A DNA stretch of 64,000 bases from NCBI RefSeq assembly GCF_016458305.1, contig NZ_JAEMHL010000004.1, forward strand, positions 310,001-374,000, in the 5' to 3' direction. The position numbers were made by a program, and so were the translations under genes. Position 1 is the stretch's first letter, and every line of letters begins with the position of its first letter. This stretch comes from Geomonas anaerohicana (GTDB lineage Bacteria; Desulfobacterota; Desulfuromonadia; Geobacterales; Geobacteraceae). Positions 9,129 to 21,849 of the stretch are shown in pieces. The notes below the pieces were generated by a model. The model had not been told where the DNA came from. It did no database searches and saw only the letters and a list, made by a program, of their open reading frames with translations.

Positions 9129-10508
9129 ATGGAAAAGATTCTTTTAGTCGAAGACGATAGCTTTTTCCGAGAGGTCTATACCGACCTGCTCAAGGAAGAT
9201 GGCTATAGCGTCGAAGTGGCCGCTTCCGGAGAGGAGGCGCTGGAAATGATCAGTAGGGGAGGGTACCACCTGGTCGTCACCGACCTGGTGATGCGCGATG
9301 TGTCAGGCCTCGACATTCTGTCAGAGGTCAAGAGGCTGGATCCTGCCACCGCGGTGATCATGGTCACCGGCCACGCCAACGTGGAGACCGCCATTTACGC
9401 CCTCAAAAACGGCGCCACGGATTATCTCATCAAGCCAATCAACCAGGACGAGTTCCGCCACATAGTCGCCCATTGTATGGAACAGCGCAGGCTTCTCGAC
9501 GAGAACCTGGAGCTGAAGGGGCTGGTCAACCTGTTCCAAGTGAGCCAGAACATCGCCAACTGCCTGGAACTCGAACGCATATATTCGATGCTCACCGACG
9601 CCGTGGTCAAGGAAGTAGGTGTCACCCGCGCGCTTGGTTACTTCAGTGACAACGGCCAGCTCATGCTGCGCGAACTGAAGGGGATCGAGGAGTTGAACGC
9701 GCACCTGCTGGGACAGGCCGTGATCAGCGAATGTGACCTGCGCGATGACGGCAGCTCCCACCTGGTATTCCTGCGGAACTTCCTCCCGGACGATGCCGAT
9801 TACGGCAACGGAGTCACCGAGGCACTGTGCGTGTACCTGCGGCAGAAGGCGGAGCTGCAGGGGGTGATCATCCTGTTCAACGATCCGGGCACCCTCTTGC
9901 CCAGAGACATCAACCGCAAACATATCTCTTTCCTGCTCGACCAGGGGTCGCTGGCCCTGGACAACGCCGCACGTTACAACATCGCCAAGGACCTCCTCTA
10001 CATAGACGAGTTGACCGGCCTGTACAACTACCGCTATTTGGACGTGGTGCTGGAGCGGGAACTAAAGCGCTGCGAGCGCTACGGCTCCAACTTAGGCATC
10101 CTCTTCCTTGACATCGACCTGTTCAAGTCGGTGAACGACAACTTCGGGCACCTGATCGGCAGTCGCGTCCTGCGCGAGGTCGGCTCGCTGGTCAGAAAAA
10201 GCGTGCGCGACGTCGACGCGGTGATCCGTTACGGCGGCGACGAGTATACCATCGTGTTGGTCGAAACCGGGATGGACGGGGCGGCTATCGTTGCCGAGCG
10301 CATCAGGAAGACCATCGAGGGGCACACCTTCGCCAAGGCCGACGGCCTTGCCATCAGGCTCACTGTGAGCCTTGGTTTCGCCTGCGCGCCCGACGATGCC
10401 ACCACCAAGGCCGAGTTGCTGGAGATGGCGGACCAGGCCATGTACCGCGGCAAGAGCGCCGGTAAGAACCGTGCCTTCCACGCCGAAAGGCTGGTCACCC
10501 CTCCCTGA
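9129..10508 (+). CDS. Response regulator with GAF-like and diguanylate cyclase (GGDEF) domains
   Basis: 459 residues. The receiver domain (1-120) has acidic residues DD at 9-10, phosphoacceptor Asp52 in VVTDLVMRD, and the conserved Lys in LIKPIN. Residues ~130-285 resemble a GAF-like sensor. The C-terminal GGDEF domain starts at DELTGLYNYRY, with the active-site loop RYGGDEY at 367-373 (Tyr for the usual Phe). An inhibitory RxxD site (RDVD) lies five residues before it. It should make c-di-GMP in response to phosphorylation by an unlinked histidine kinase and be product-inhibited. A good ribosome site (AGGAG) precedes the ATG. Confidence 0.92.
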   Translation: MEKILLVEDDSFFREVYTDLLKEDGYSVEVAASGEEALEMISRGGYHLVVTDLVMRDVSGLDILSEVKRLDPATAVIMVTGHANVETAIYALKNGATDYLIKPINQDEFRHIVAHCMEQRRLLDENLELKGLVNLFQVSQNIANCLELERIYSMLTDAVVKEVGVTRALGYFSDNGQLMLRELKGIEELNAHLLGQAVISECDLRDDGSSHLVFLRNFLPDDADYGNGVTEALCVYLRQKAELQGVIILFNDPGTLLPRDINRKHISFLLDQGSLALDNAARYNIAKDLLYIDELTGLYNYRYLDVVLERELKRCERYGSNLGILFLDIDLFKSVNDNFGHLIGSRVLREVGSLVRKSVRDVDAVIRYGGDEYTIVLVETGMDGAAIVAERIRKTIEGHTFAKADGLAIRLTVSLGFACAPDDATTKAELLEMADQAMYRGKSAGKNRAFHAERLVTPP

Positions 10509-10581
10509 CCGGGCAAGGGCTGACACTACGTTGCAACAGACCGGACAGTAGTCACGCCGGTTTTTTTGTTTTTAAAGCCTC

Positions 10582-10694
10582 AACGCAAAGGCGCGGGGGC
10601 GCAGAGGCGCAAAGGTAAACCGAAGGCTTTCAGGTTTGCTTTTCCCCCAGCTTCAGTTTTTCTTTGCGGCTTAGCGCCTTCGCGGCTTTGCGTT
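10582..10694. repeat. Inverted-repeat intergenic element (family D, AACGCAAAG type)
   Basis: A 33-bp left arm (10582-10614) and right arm (10662-10694) match at about 27 of 33 positions when one is reverse complemented. Both begin with AACGCAAAG from the outside. This resembles the AACGCAAAGGCGC-type repeats scattered through many deltaproteobacterial genomes. It lies between the GGDEF gene and hisS. Confidence 0.75.
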
Positions 10695-10738
10695 AAGTTG
10701 TTCGGTTTTTATTTCGTGAATGAGGAGAGGGGTTAACC

Positions 10739-11986
10739 GTGGCAATCACCGGCATCAAAGGTTTCAACGACATCCTCCCGGGCGAGGTCGAGAAGTGGCA
10801 GCACATCGAGGCCACGGCACGCCGGGTTTTTGAGCTTTACGGGCTTTCCGAGATCAGGATCCCGATCCTGGAGAAGACCGAGCTGTTCTGCCGCTCCATT
10901 GGCGATGCCACCGACATCGTGGAGAAGGAGATGTACTCCTTCGAAGACAAGGGGGGTAACAAGGTCACCATGCGCCCGGAGGGGACCGCGTCGGTGATGC
11001 GCGCCTACGTCGAGCACAAGATGCACGCCCTGGACCCGGTGGCGCGCCTGTACTACATGGGGCCGATGTTCCGCTACGAGCGCCCGCAGAAGGGGCGCTA
11101 CCGCCAGTTCCACCAGATCGGTGCCGAGATCACCGGCGTTGCCGCTCCCACGGTCGATGCCCAGGTGCTCACCATGCTGACCCATTTCTTCCAGGAACTG
11201 GGGCTCACCGAGCCGTCGCTGCAGATCAACTCGCTGGGCTGCCCCTGCTGCCGTCCCGCCTACCGCGAGGCGCTCAAGAAGTTCCTGCTCGATCGCATCG
11301 ACCAACTGTGCGATGACTGCAAGCGTCGCTACGATACCAACCCGCTGCGTGCATTGGACTGCAAGTCCGCCGGCTGCCAGGAGGCCACCCAGGGCGCCCC
11401 TTCGATGCTGGACCACCTCTGCGCCGAGTGCAGCGATCACTTCGACAAGACCCGCAAGCACCTGGAACTGGTCGGCACCCCGTACAGCATCAACCAGCGC
11501 ATGGTGCGCGGCCTCGACTACTACACCAGAACCACCTTCGAGATGGTCACCACCATGCTGGGCGCCCAGAGCGCCGTCGCCGCCGGTGGCCGTTACGACG
11601 GCCTGATCTCCTCGATCGGCGGGCCGCAGATCCCCGGTATCGGTTTTGCCATGGGTGTCGAGCGCGTGGCGCTGCTGTTGGCTGAGAAAGATTTCTCCCG
11701 CAGGCCGGATCTCTTCATCGCCGCCCTAGGTGATGAGGCTCATGCCGAGGCCTTCCGTCTGATGAGCGCCCTGCAGCGCCTGGGTCTCGCCGTGGAGATC
11801 GACTACGAAGGGAAGAGCCTGAAGAGCCAGATGAGGCGTGCCGACAAGTTCAACTCCCGGTTCACGCTCATCATTGGCGGCGACGAGATGGCCCGCGGCA
11901 CCGCCCCCTTGAAGAATATGGACGGCGGCACCCAGGACGAGGTTGACCTGAAGGCAGAGGCCATTCGTTCAGCAATCAACGCGTAA
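10739..11986 (+). CDS. hisS: Histidyl-tRNA synthetase
   Basis: Charges tRNA-His in the cytoplasm. It has 415 residues with a GTG start behind GGAGAGGGG. Class II features: KGFNDILPGE at the N-terminus, the motif 2 region RPEGTASVMRAY (79-90) and FRYERPQKGRYRQFHQ, the HisRS-specific GLDYYTRTTFE, then GGRYDGL and the C-terminal anticodon-binding domain. A cysteine-rich stretch (CPCC, CDDC, DCKSAGC, CAEC) at about 165-240 looks like the usual insertion subdomain of this lineage rather than an anomaly. Confidence 0.97.
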   Translation: MAITGIKGFNDILPGEVEKWQHIEATARRVFELYGLSEIRIPILEKTELFCRSIGDATDIVEKEMYSFEDKGGNKVTMRPEGTASVMRAYVEHKMHALDPVARLYYMGPMFRYERPQKGRYRQFHQIGAEITGVAAPTVDAQVLTMLTHFFQELGLTEPSLQINSLGCPCCRPAYREALKKFLLDRIDQLCDDCKRRYDTNPLRALDCKSAGCQEATQGAPSMLDHLCAECSDHFDKTRKHLELVGTPYSINQRMVRGLDYYTRTTFEMVTTMLGAQSAVAAGGRYDGLISSIGGPQIPGIGFAMGVERVALLLAEKDFSRRPDLFIAALGDEAHAEAFRLMSALQRLGLAVEIDYEGKSLKSQMRRADKFNSRFTLIIGGDEMARGTAPLKNMDGGTQDEVDLKAEAIRSAINA

Positions 11987-12033
11987 ATTTAGTTCTGAAA
12001 CCTGAGCGGTTCGTACAGAGGATTGAGTAACAG

Positions 12034-12122
12034 TCCCCTCCCCCGGAGGGGGAGGGTTAGGGAGGGGGAGCGATAGCTACAACCTTTCCCCCCTCCCGAC
12101 CTCCCCCCTCCGGGGGGAGGAG
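12034..12122. repeat. GC-rich palindromic intergenic repeat (family C)
   Basis: CCCCTCCCCCGGAGGGGGAG on the left and CTCCCCCCTCCGGGGGGAGG on the right, joined by ~45 bp. Same organisation as the copy at 4760-4850. Lies between hisS and its terminator. Confidence 0.75.
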
Positions 12123-12138
12123 TGTCACCGCTCACATC

Positions 12139-12187
12139 AAAAAAGGGACAGGCTACTTTTTTACCGTAAAGTAGCCTGTCCCCTTTT
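12139..12187. terminator. Bidirectional terminator between hisS and the pirin gene
   Basis: A long near-perfect stem: A-run, GGGACAGGCTACTTT on the left and AAAGTAGCCTGTCCC on the right, then a T-run. The symmetry (A-run and T-run) suits termination of both convergent genes. Confidence 0.9.
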
Positions 12188-12201
12188 TATCTGCAGACCG
12201 C

Positions 12202-12900
12202 TTACGGCAGTTCGAACACCAGCGCCTCGGCCGCTTCTTTCGCCGTCAGGCGCAGCAGGTCTTCGTTGCTGACTGCCGCCCCGTCCCCTGTCTCCAGAAG
12301 ATGGCCGTTCACGAGCAGCTTGCCCCGCGCCACCTGCACCCAGGCATGCTGTCCCGCCGGGACGTGATGCACGATCTCCTCGCCCGGGTCCAGGAGCGTT
12401 GCGTATAATTTCACGTCCTGGTGGATGGTAACCGAGTCGTCACGCCCGTCCGGGGAAGCGATCAGGCGCAGGCGGCCACGCTTTTCCTGGTCCGGGAAAA
12501 ATTTCTGCTCGTAGCTCGGGGTGATCCCGGTCCGCTCTGGCAGAATCCAGATCTGGAAAAAGTGCAGCGGGTCAACCTTGCTGTCGTTGAACTCGCTGTG
12601 GGTAATGCCGGTGCCGGCACTCATACGCTGCACGTCCCCGGGACGAATGACGGAGCCGGTTCTCATGCTGTCGCGGTGCGCGAGCGCGCCTTCCAGCACG
12701 TAGGAGATGATCTCCATGTTGCGGTGCGGGTGAGTGGGGAAGCCCACCCCCGGCTGCACGCGGTCCTCGTTGATGACCCGCAGGTCCCTGAAACCCATGT
12801 GGCGCGGATCGTAATAGTCGGCGAAGGAAAAGGTGTGGTAGGTGTTGAGCCAGCCGTGATCGGCATGGCCCCTGTCGTTTGCTCTTCTGACGGTGATCAT
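12202..12900 (-). CDS. Pirin family bicupin protein
   Basis: 232 residues of the pirin/YhhW family. The N-terminal cupin contains the metal-ligand region FPTHPHRNMEIISYVLEG and the following GITHSEFN; a second degenerate cupin follows. Some family members are quercetin dioxygenases, others interact with metabolic enzymes, so the role here is unknown. ATG 12900 is chosen because GGCAGGAGGACGCC precedes it; an upstream in-frame ATG at 12924 has no ribosome site. Single gene, convergent with hisS. Confidence 0.88.
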   Translation of the reverse strand: MITVRRANDRGHADHGWLNTYHTFSFADYYDPRHMGFRDLRVINEDRVQPGVGFPTHPHRNMEIISYVLEGALAHRDSMRTGSVIRPGDVQRMSAGTGITHSEFNDSKVDPLHFFQIWILPERTGITPSYEQKFFPDQEKRGRLRLIASPDGRDDSVTIHQDVKLYATLLDPGEEIVHHVPAGQHAWVQVARGKLLVNGHLLETGDGAAVSNEDLLRLTAKEAAEALVFELP

Positions 12901-13150
12901 GGCGTCCTCCTGCCTAAGTTTCACGAATCGTTACGAAAGCCAAACCGTTTGACCTTGTATGATTTGATATTAAAGTATATGGCTTCGGTTTGTCAACGGT
13001 GTGTCATACTTTGGCCTTTACATCGGCAGCCCCCTAGTGCTAAAACTTCCCTTATTTTTATTCTCATCAGCAACTGGAGCCCGCTGAGCCACGGCTCCTT
13101 TTGTCTTTTCTATTCAATCAGTTTCGGTTTCTCGTTAGGGCCTCGGATTT

Positions 13151-16627
<3,477 letters not shown>

Positions 16628-16678
16628 CCTCAGGACGGTTGTGTTTATTTTTATGTGAAAGCAAGGAGATAGAGATAT

Positions 16679-17638
16679 ATGGCATTGCAGCAAAGCTATC
16701 TGGATTTTGAGAAGCCGCTGGCGGAACTGGACAAGAAGATCCAGGAACTGCTCGCATTTTCCACCGAGGGGGTCGATCTCTCCAGCGAGGTCGCCAAACT
16801 TGAGGAGAAAGCCGAGAAGATGCGCGAAGAGATGTTCGCCAACCTTTCCCGCTGGCAGACGGCCCAGGTGGCCCGCCATATCAACCGTCCCTTCACCCTC
16901 GACTACCTGAGCCTCATCTTCACCGAGTTCGTGGAACTGCACGGCGACCGCAACTTCGGCGATGACCACGCCATCGTGGGCGGCCTGGCCAGGCTCGACG
17001 GCGAGCCGGTCATGGTCATCGGTCACCAGAAGGGGCGCGACACCAAGGAGAAGGTGTTCCGCAACTTCGGCATGCCCAACCCGGAAGGGTACCGGAAGGC
17101 GCTGCGTCTGATGGAGATGGCCGAGCGCTTCAAGCTTCCCATCATCACCTTCGTCGACACCCCGGGTGCGTTCCCCGGTATCGGCGCCGAGGAGCGCGGC
17201 CAGGCCGAAGCGATTGCCCGTAACCTGAGGGAGATGTCCCGCCTCACCGTACCCATCATCGTTGTCATCACCGGCGAGGGGGGGTCCGGCGGTGCGCTTG
17301 CCATCGCCGTGGGCGACCGGATCCTCATGCTGCAGCACTCCGTGTACGCCGTCATCTCCCCGGAAGGGTGCGCCGCGATCCTCTGGTCCGACGGCACCAA
17401 AGGGGCCCAGGCTGCCGAGGCGCTCAAACTCACAGCCAAGGACATCAAGGAACTCGACGTCATCGACGAGATCGTTCCCGAGCCGGCCGGTGGCGCGCAC
17501 CGCGACCACGAGGCCATGGCGAAGAACCTGCACGAGGCGCTCTCCAGGAACCTGAAGGAGTTGAAAGCGATTGCTGCAGACGAACTGATCGAGCAGCGCT
17601 ACCAGAAGTTCAGGAAGATGAGCCGCTTCGCCGAATAG
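16679..17638 (+). CDS. accA: Acetyl-CoA carboxylase carboxyltransferase alpha subunit
   Basis: With AccD it transfers carboxyl from carboxybiotin to acetyl-CoA to make malonyl-CoA, feeding the FabD reaction. 319 residues. Typical segments are [15 protein letters not shown] at the N-terminus, [50 protein letters not shown] and [19 protein letters not shown] precedes the ATG. dnaE-accA linkage is common in Proteobacteria. A terminator follows at 17667. Confidence 0.97.
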   Translation: MALQQSYLDFEKPLAELDKKIQELLAFSTEGVDLSSEVAKLEEKAEKMREEMFANLSRWQTAQVARHINRPFTLDYLSLIFTEFVELHGDRNFGDDHAIVGGLARLDGEPVMVIGHQKGRDTKEKVFRNFGMPNPEGYRKALRLMEMAERFKLPIITFVDTPGAFPGIGAEERGQAEAIARNLREMSRLTVPIIVVITGEGGSGGALAIAVGDRILMLQHSVYAVISPEGCAAILWSDGTKGAQAAEALKLTAKDIKELDVIDEIVPEPAGGAHRDHEAMAKNLHEALSRNLKELKAIAADELIEQRYQKFRKMSRFAE

Positions 17639-17666
17639 AAGCAACTAAAAGTCAGAAGCATTAAGT

Positions 17667-17704
17667 GAAGGGGGCATGGCTGTAAGTCATGTCCCCTTCT
17701 TTTT
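17667..17704 (+). terminator. Rho-independent terminator after accA
   Basis: GAAGGGGGCATGGCT pairs with AGTCATGTCCCCTTC (with G-U pairs) across a 3-nt loop, then a T-run. It ends the dnaE-accA unit. Confidence 0.85.
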
Positions 17705-18177
17705 GTCTGCGCCCGCCACTAGCCAGCCTCTTCCCATTTCTTCACCCGGTTGTCAGACCAATTCTGTTTTTTTTCAATTGGTCACTTTTAACCACGCGCT
17801 TACTTTTTTGTATGGATCTTGCAGTATTTGTGATCTCAGTTACTAAGATACTGATATCAGAAGGGGTCGTATACGTCGGAGTATTAGAGTGTGGTCATAT
17901 CGCGCTTCCCTGCCGCGATATGGCGCTGCCCGGGTCAGTTCACTCAGCGGCCAACATGTTAATCTCTGAACATCTTGCGTTGGTTCTTCCTGCCACTGTG
18001 CAAGCACCTGATTGTCCGCATCATTAGTTAGTGGGTCTTTCCGCGCACCCAGTTCGACGGGGATTCCTCTGTGCCGATAGGCGGCGAGGGACCATAGGCG
18101 CGTGCTAATGCTGTTATGTATTATTGTTGACTACTAATTAGAAAAGGAGGTGGAGCCCCTACTGATTCTGTTGCTCG
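17705..18177. other. Gene-poor region upstream of the lipoprotein gene
   Basis: About 470 bp with no convincing gene. A 112-codon frame (17689-18027) overlaps the accA terminator, lacks a ribosome site and reads as non-protein. A perfect 9-bp palindrome with a 9-nt spacer is at 17896-17922. The rest is AT-rich up to ~17870 and then mixed. It may hold an extended regulatory region or an unrecognised RNA; nothing matches a riboswitch class I know. Confidence 0.4.
17896..17922. promoter_or_regulatory. Perfect palindrome CATATCGCG-N9-CGCGATATG
   Basis: Nine-base arms are exact reverse complements around CTTCCCTGC. There is no T-run, so it is not a terminator. The geometry suits a dimeric regulator's operator or an RNA hairpin. 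It lies ~300 bp before the lipoprotein start. Confidence 0.4.
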
Positions 18178-18231
18178 ATGTCTGACTGTAATTCTTGTTG
18201 TAAATACATTAAAGAGGAGGAGTATTTATGA
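18178..18231 (+). CDS. Possible 17-residue cysteine-rich leader peptide
   Basis: ATG 18178 opens a 17-codon frame, MSDCNSCCKYIKEEEYL, whose TGA overlaps the ATG of the lipoprotein gene (ATGA). Translation through it would place a terminating ribosome on the lipoprotein start. No good ribosome site is at its own ATG; the strong GGAGG at 18146-18150 is ~27 nt upstream, too far. It may be chance. Confidence 0.2.
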   Translation: MSDCNSCCKYIKEEEYL

Positions 18232-19034
18232 AGAAGTTTATGTTGTTGGTCGTGGCCTTGATGTTGGCAGCTTGTGGTGGTGGTGGCGGTAGCTCGGTAA
18301 CCGACGTTAACAGCGGGACTCCGACCGGCGTTGTGTCAGTTAAATTTGTTGATGGCGCGGCTGCGAAAACCACCGCACTGCAGACCTATGAGAACGTGCG
18401 TGTGGTCATCACCAACCCGAACCTCAGGTTGAACGGCCAGCCTTTCAGGGTCGTTGCCGACCATCCTTCCGGCGGCGCTCCCTTCAGCTTTGCCCTTCCG
18501 CTGGCTAATGGCTACGTTTTCGAAGCTCTTACCTACAACACCAACGCCGACGGCTTCAAAGTTCCTGCCGACTACGCTATTTCTACGGGCGTTTCCATCA
18601 CCCGTCCGGATAACAACTCGGTGTCCCTGGCCCTGAATCCGACTGCCGCAGTGATGAGCGCTCCTGGCGTTGTGACTCAAGGTGCCAAATTCTCTGTAAT
18701 GGCGAACCTGTCCACGATGGGCGGGCGCTCCGTTACTCCGCTGCAAAACTTCTGGTACCTGCCGACCCCGCAAAGGGCTCCGTATGTAACCTTTGCCAAT
18801 AGCACCAGTGCCTTCAAGTACGGTTCTGCTCACGGTGTGACCGCTCCGATCATCATCGGCGAGACGACCGCGGTGAAACTCTACTACCAAGGTGTATTCA
18901 CGGTAAAACCGAACCTGCTCATGGGCACTGAAACTGCTAAGAGCTGGGCGTTCTACGCTCCCAGCGTTACCTTCGGCAACCTTTCGACTTCTGTCATGGC
19001 CCCGAGCAACGTCAACATTCCTCTCCCGCAGTAA
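18228..19034 (+). CDS. Putative lipoprotein, function unknown
   Basis: 268 residues beginning MKKFMLLVVALMLAACGGGGGSS: a short positive n-region, hydrophobic core, and lipobox LAAC followed by a glycine-serine linker, so export and lipidation are expected. The mature part is rich in Ser, Thr, Pro and Asn and looks beta-rich; I recognise no domain. GAGGAGGAG precedes the ATG. It is a single gene with a perfect terminator downstream and a long upstream region. Codon use is less GC-biased than in the flanking housekeeping genes. Confidence 0.75.
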   Translation: MKKFMLLVVALMLAACGGGGGSSVTDVNSGTPTGVVSVKFVDGAAAKTTALQTYENVRVVITNPNLRLNGQPFRVVADHPSGGAPFSFALPLANGYVFEALTYNTNADGFKVPADYAISTGVSITRPDNNSVSLALNPTAAVMSAPGVVTQGAKFSVMANLSTMGGRSVTPLQNFWYLPTPQRAPYVTFANSTSAFKYGSAHGVTAPIIIGETTAVKLYYQGVFTVKPNLLMGTETAKSWAFYAPSVTFGNLSTSVMAPSNVNIPLPQ

Positions 19035-19095
19035 GCTACGCCGTCATGCTCAAAGCATGAGGTGCGGCAAGTAGAGAGACGAGATGAAATGAAGT

Positions 19096-19131
19096 GGGGG
19101 CATGGCCTTGATGGCCATGCCCCCTTTTTTT
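19096..19131 (+). terminator. Strong terminator after the lipoprotein gene
   Basis: A perfect 12-bp stem, GGGGGCATGGCC with GGCCATGCCCCC, loop TTGAT and seven T. The core GGGGGCATGGC is the same as in the accA terminator at 17667. Confidence 0.92.
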
Positions 19132-19193
19132 GTCGAACTAAAGCTGGCTACTGATTGCTGCCGATCTCTCGTCGGCCGTGGGCAGCTCCCCCT

Positions 19194-20456
19194 TTACCCC
19201 AGCAGCAGGGACGCTGCGTGCAGCAGGATGCCGATCATGCCGCCGACCAGGGTGCCGTTCATGCGGATGAACTGCAGGTCGGACCCGATACTCAATTCGA
19301 TCTCGTTGATGAATTCCTCGTTCTCCCACTCTTTCACTGTGCCGGAGATATGCTTGGCCAGCCCGCTCCTCAGGTCGCCGGCGTACCTTCTCACCACGTC
19401 TTCCAGATGCTCGTTGATGGAATCGCTCAATTCGCCGCTACGGGAGAGGGTGTTGCCCAGCGCAACGGCCGCGTCGGCAATCTTTCTCTGGATGTTGGAG
19501 TAGTCCTGACCCAGGTCCTGCACCACCCAGTACTTCAGGTCGCTGACCAATCCCTTGGCGTAGTCGGCAAGCTGCTGGTTGTTGACCAGTTCCTGCTTCA
19601 GTTGCGCCACTTTGGCCCGCATCCCGTCGTCCTCTTTAAGTTTGAGGATGAAGTCACCTACCACCCGGTCGAATTCGTGCCGCAGTTCGTGGCTCTGATC
19701 GGCGTTGACCGCGTCCAGGAACGCGCTCACTTTCCCGACGATTTTTTCGCCGGCGTTACGGGAGAACTGGGGACGGTTCGGGATGAATTTGCTCAGTAGC
19801 GGAAATTCCGTGTCCACCCAGTTGTCGAGGGCCTGCGCCACCTTCTCCTGCGATTGCGGGGTCGCCAGCCAGCCACCCAGGCGCTTCAGCAGTTCGTCCA
19901 GCACCGCCTGGTGCCGGTTCTCTTTCCTCAGGCTTTCCAGCAGGTTTCCTGCCGAGGTTGCCGCGTCGAACCTGTCGATGCGATCAGCAAGTGCCGCGCT
20001 CACTACCTTGCTGACCCGCTCGTCCTCGAGGAATTCGATGGACTCGGAGATGACGCGGGTGATCCCCCTCGCCAGCCCTTCGGCGTTGTCGCGGGAGAGC
20101 AGGTAGTTGCACAGGTGCCGGGCGGGATCGAACTGGCGCATCCGCTCCACCAGGACCTCGGTGGCGAGAAACTTCTCCTGGATGAAGCGCCCCATGTTGT
20201 CGGCGATGCTCTCCTTCTTTTCCGCGACGATGGCCGTGTGCGGGATGGGGAGTCCCAGCGGGTGCCGGAACAGGGCGACCACGGCAAACCAGTCGGCGAG
20301 CGCGCCCACCATGGCGGCCTCCGCGAAGGCGGCGATCCAGCCCCAGGCCCCGGTGCCATGGTTAAGGCGGGCCACGATGAAAAGCAGGGCTGCGCCGACC
20401 AGCAGTGTGCCGGCAATGGTCTTGTTCTTGGTAAGTGCTGCTTGTCTGGTATCCAT
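19194..20456 (-). CDS. DUF445 family membrane protein (YjiN-like)
   Basis: 420 residues. The N-terminal TM segment TIAGTLLVGAALLFIVARL is followed by WGWIAAFAEAAMVGALADWFAVVALFRHPLGLPIPHTAIV, the DUF445 signature. A long helical, probably coiled middle follows, and a C-terminal TM (MNGTLVGGMIGILLHAASLLL). The topology suggests a membrane-anchored protein with a large soluble helical domain; its function is unknown. CAAGGAGTAG precedes the ATG on the reverse strand. Single gene. Confidence 0.85.
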   Translation of the reverse strand: MDTRQAALTKNKTIAGTLLVGAALLFIVARLNHGTGAWGWIAAFAEAAMVGALADWFAVVALFRHPLGLPIPHTAIVAEKKESIADNMGRFIQEKFLATEVLVERMRQFDPARHLCNYLLSRDNAEGLARGITRVISESIEFLEDERVSKVVSAALADRIDRFDAATSAGNLLESLRKENRHQAVLDELLKRLGGWLATPQSQEKVAQALDNWVDTEFPLLSKFIPNRPQFSRNAGEKIVGKVSAFLDAVNADQSHELRHEFDRVVGDFILKLKEDDGMRAKVAQLKQELVNNQQLADYAKGLVSDLKYWVVQDLGQDYSNIQRKIADAAVALGNTLSRSGELSDSINEHLEDVVRRYAGDLRSGLAKHISGTVKEWENEEFINEIELSIGSDLQFIRMNGTLVGGMIGILLHAASLLLG

Positions 20457-20603
20457 CTAGCTTCTACTCCTTGTTTCCTGGCGTGTCTGTTGCCATAGAC
20501 GGCGGCCCACCTTTTTATCAGGTTGCCTGAAACAAGGCAATATCCAGATGGCGTCGCTCAATAAACCTGATTAGGCCATGATCTTCCGCCACATGCTTTT
20601 ATA

Positions 20604-20714
20604 TCCCCTCTCCCTCCGGGAGAGGGCTAGGGTGAGGGGGGTGCCGAGAACAGATTATCTGAGCCGGCAGAGCCCTCACCCGCCCGTTGGGCACCCTCTC
20701 CCTCCGGGAGAGGG
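20604..20714. repeat. Paired palindromic repeat (family B, CCCTCTCCCTCCGGGAGAGGG type)
   Basis: CCCCTCTCCCTCCGGGAGAG (20604-20623) and a second copy (20693-20714) flank complementary inner segments GGTGAGGG and CCCTCACC, so the whole element can fold into a long cruciform. A related shorter copy is at 31161-31195. It lies between two reverse-strand genes. Confidence 0.75.
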
Positions 20715-20736
20715 ACTAGCGGAAGATTGTCGCCAA

Positions 20737-21708
20737 TCATAACGTGATGCCGCCGGCAGGTCCGGTGACTGTGACATGGTCTGCTACCTCAGGAGGGTGC
20801 ATGGTCATGTCGAAAGCGACCAGTTCATTGCCGCTCATCATGTACAGCCGTGCCCCGTCAGGGCTGAAGGTCATTGGGCCGGGCGCATAGCTGCTGGTAA
20901 AAAAGAGGCCGGTGCCGAGCGGGATGGCCGAGACGTCGTAAATGCCGTAGTTACCCTCTCCCCCCGAGGGCTCGGCGTACCCCATGACAAGGAGGCTGCC
21001 GTCGGGGCTGAGGGCCGAGCCGTTGACCTCGCCGCTCCCCACCGTCGAAAGCAGCACCGGCGGGGTGGCGGCCGCGTCGAAGACGTTGATGCCTCCCTGC
21101 CGGAAGCTCGCGATGGCAAAGGTTCCTGCCTGATTGACACAGACGAATTCGGGGCTTTCATTCTGCCCCTCCACCGCGGCAAGCAGGACCGGTGCACTGG
21201 CGGTGATGTCGTACACGGAGAGGCTGTCGTTGATGGTATCCTCCTTGGGGCCGCCGGTCACGAACAGGCGCTTGCTGTCGGGTGATATCGCCAGTCCCCT
21301 GAACAACAGGCCGCGCACCGGGGTGGAGCTTTGCAGCACCGGCGTGGTGGCGGTGAGATCGATGATCTTGATGCTGCCCGCGTCCATCGGGCCGCAACTG
21401 ACGAAGACCCTCGTCTGTTCGGGATCAACCGCTATTGCGTAGGGCTCGGCTCCCAGCGCGACGGTGGCGATCACTTCCATGGGAGCAGTCGTTGTATCTA
21501 TTATGCTGATGCTGTCCGACCCCCTGTTGATGACAAAGAGCCGTGTCTTGCTCCTGTTGGTCACCAGTTGTTCCGGCTGAATGCCCACCTTGATGGTCTC
21601 CACCTCTTTGGGCTTGTCTTTGCCTATGTCTATGACCGAGACGCTATCGCCGGTTTTCTGTGAAAAGTAGAGGTACTGTTGTCCGTTCCTTCTGTGGGGA
21701 TTGGTCAT
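20737..21708 (-). CDS. Beta-propeller (YVTN-type repeat) protein
   Basis: 323 residues made of repeated blades: DSVSVIDIGKDKP, DSISIIDTTTAP, GSIKIIDLTATTP, DSLSVYDITASAP and GINVFDAAATPP, each followed by LAxSPDxxRLFV-like strands. This matches a 7-bladed YVTN/lactonase-like propeller. Homologues are often secreted, but no signal peptide is visible after the ATG at 21708, which is well supported by AAAGGAGTTCTCAC. Ligand or partner unknown. Isolated between two repeat elements. Confidence 0.8.
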   Translation of the reverse strand: MTNPHRRNGQQYLYFSQKTGDSVSVIDIGKDKPKEVETIKVGIQPEQLVTNRSKTRLFVINRGSDSISIIDTTTAPMEVIATVALGAEPYAIAVDPEQTRVFVSCGPMDAGSIKIIDLTATTPVLQSSTPVRGLLFRGLAISPDSKRLFVTGGPKEDTINDSLSVYDITASAPVLLAAVEGQNESPEFVCVNQAGTFAIASFRQGGINVFDAAATPPVLLSTVGSGEVNGSALSPDGSLLVMGYAEPSGGEGNYGIYDVSAIPLGTGLFFTSSYAPGPMTFSPDGARLYMMSGNELVAFDMTMHPPEVADHVTVTGPAGGITL

Positions 21709-21849
21709 GTGAGAACTCCTTTAGTGGGGGTAGGGCACCGCGCTGCGGCGGCACTGGTTTGGAACCAACCAAGGGTATCAGAGTGTGATTGGAAATCTAT
21801 AATACTGGCGATGGGTAGGCCCAAGAAGCGCTGCGCGAGGCCTGACGTT

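Noticed and set aside
17689-18027. 112-codon forward frame after accA
   Set aside because: It begins inside the accA terminator, has no ribosome site, and the translation has no domain-like pattern.
18030-18150. Possible c-di-GMP (GEMM) riboswitch before the lipoprotein gene
   Set aside because: The conserved GEMM core sequences are absent; only local hairpins are seen.
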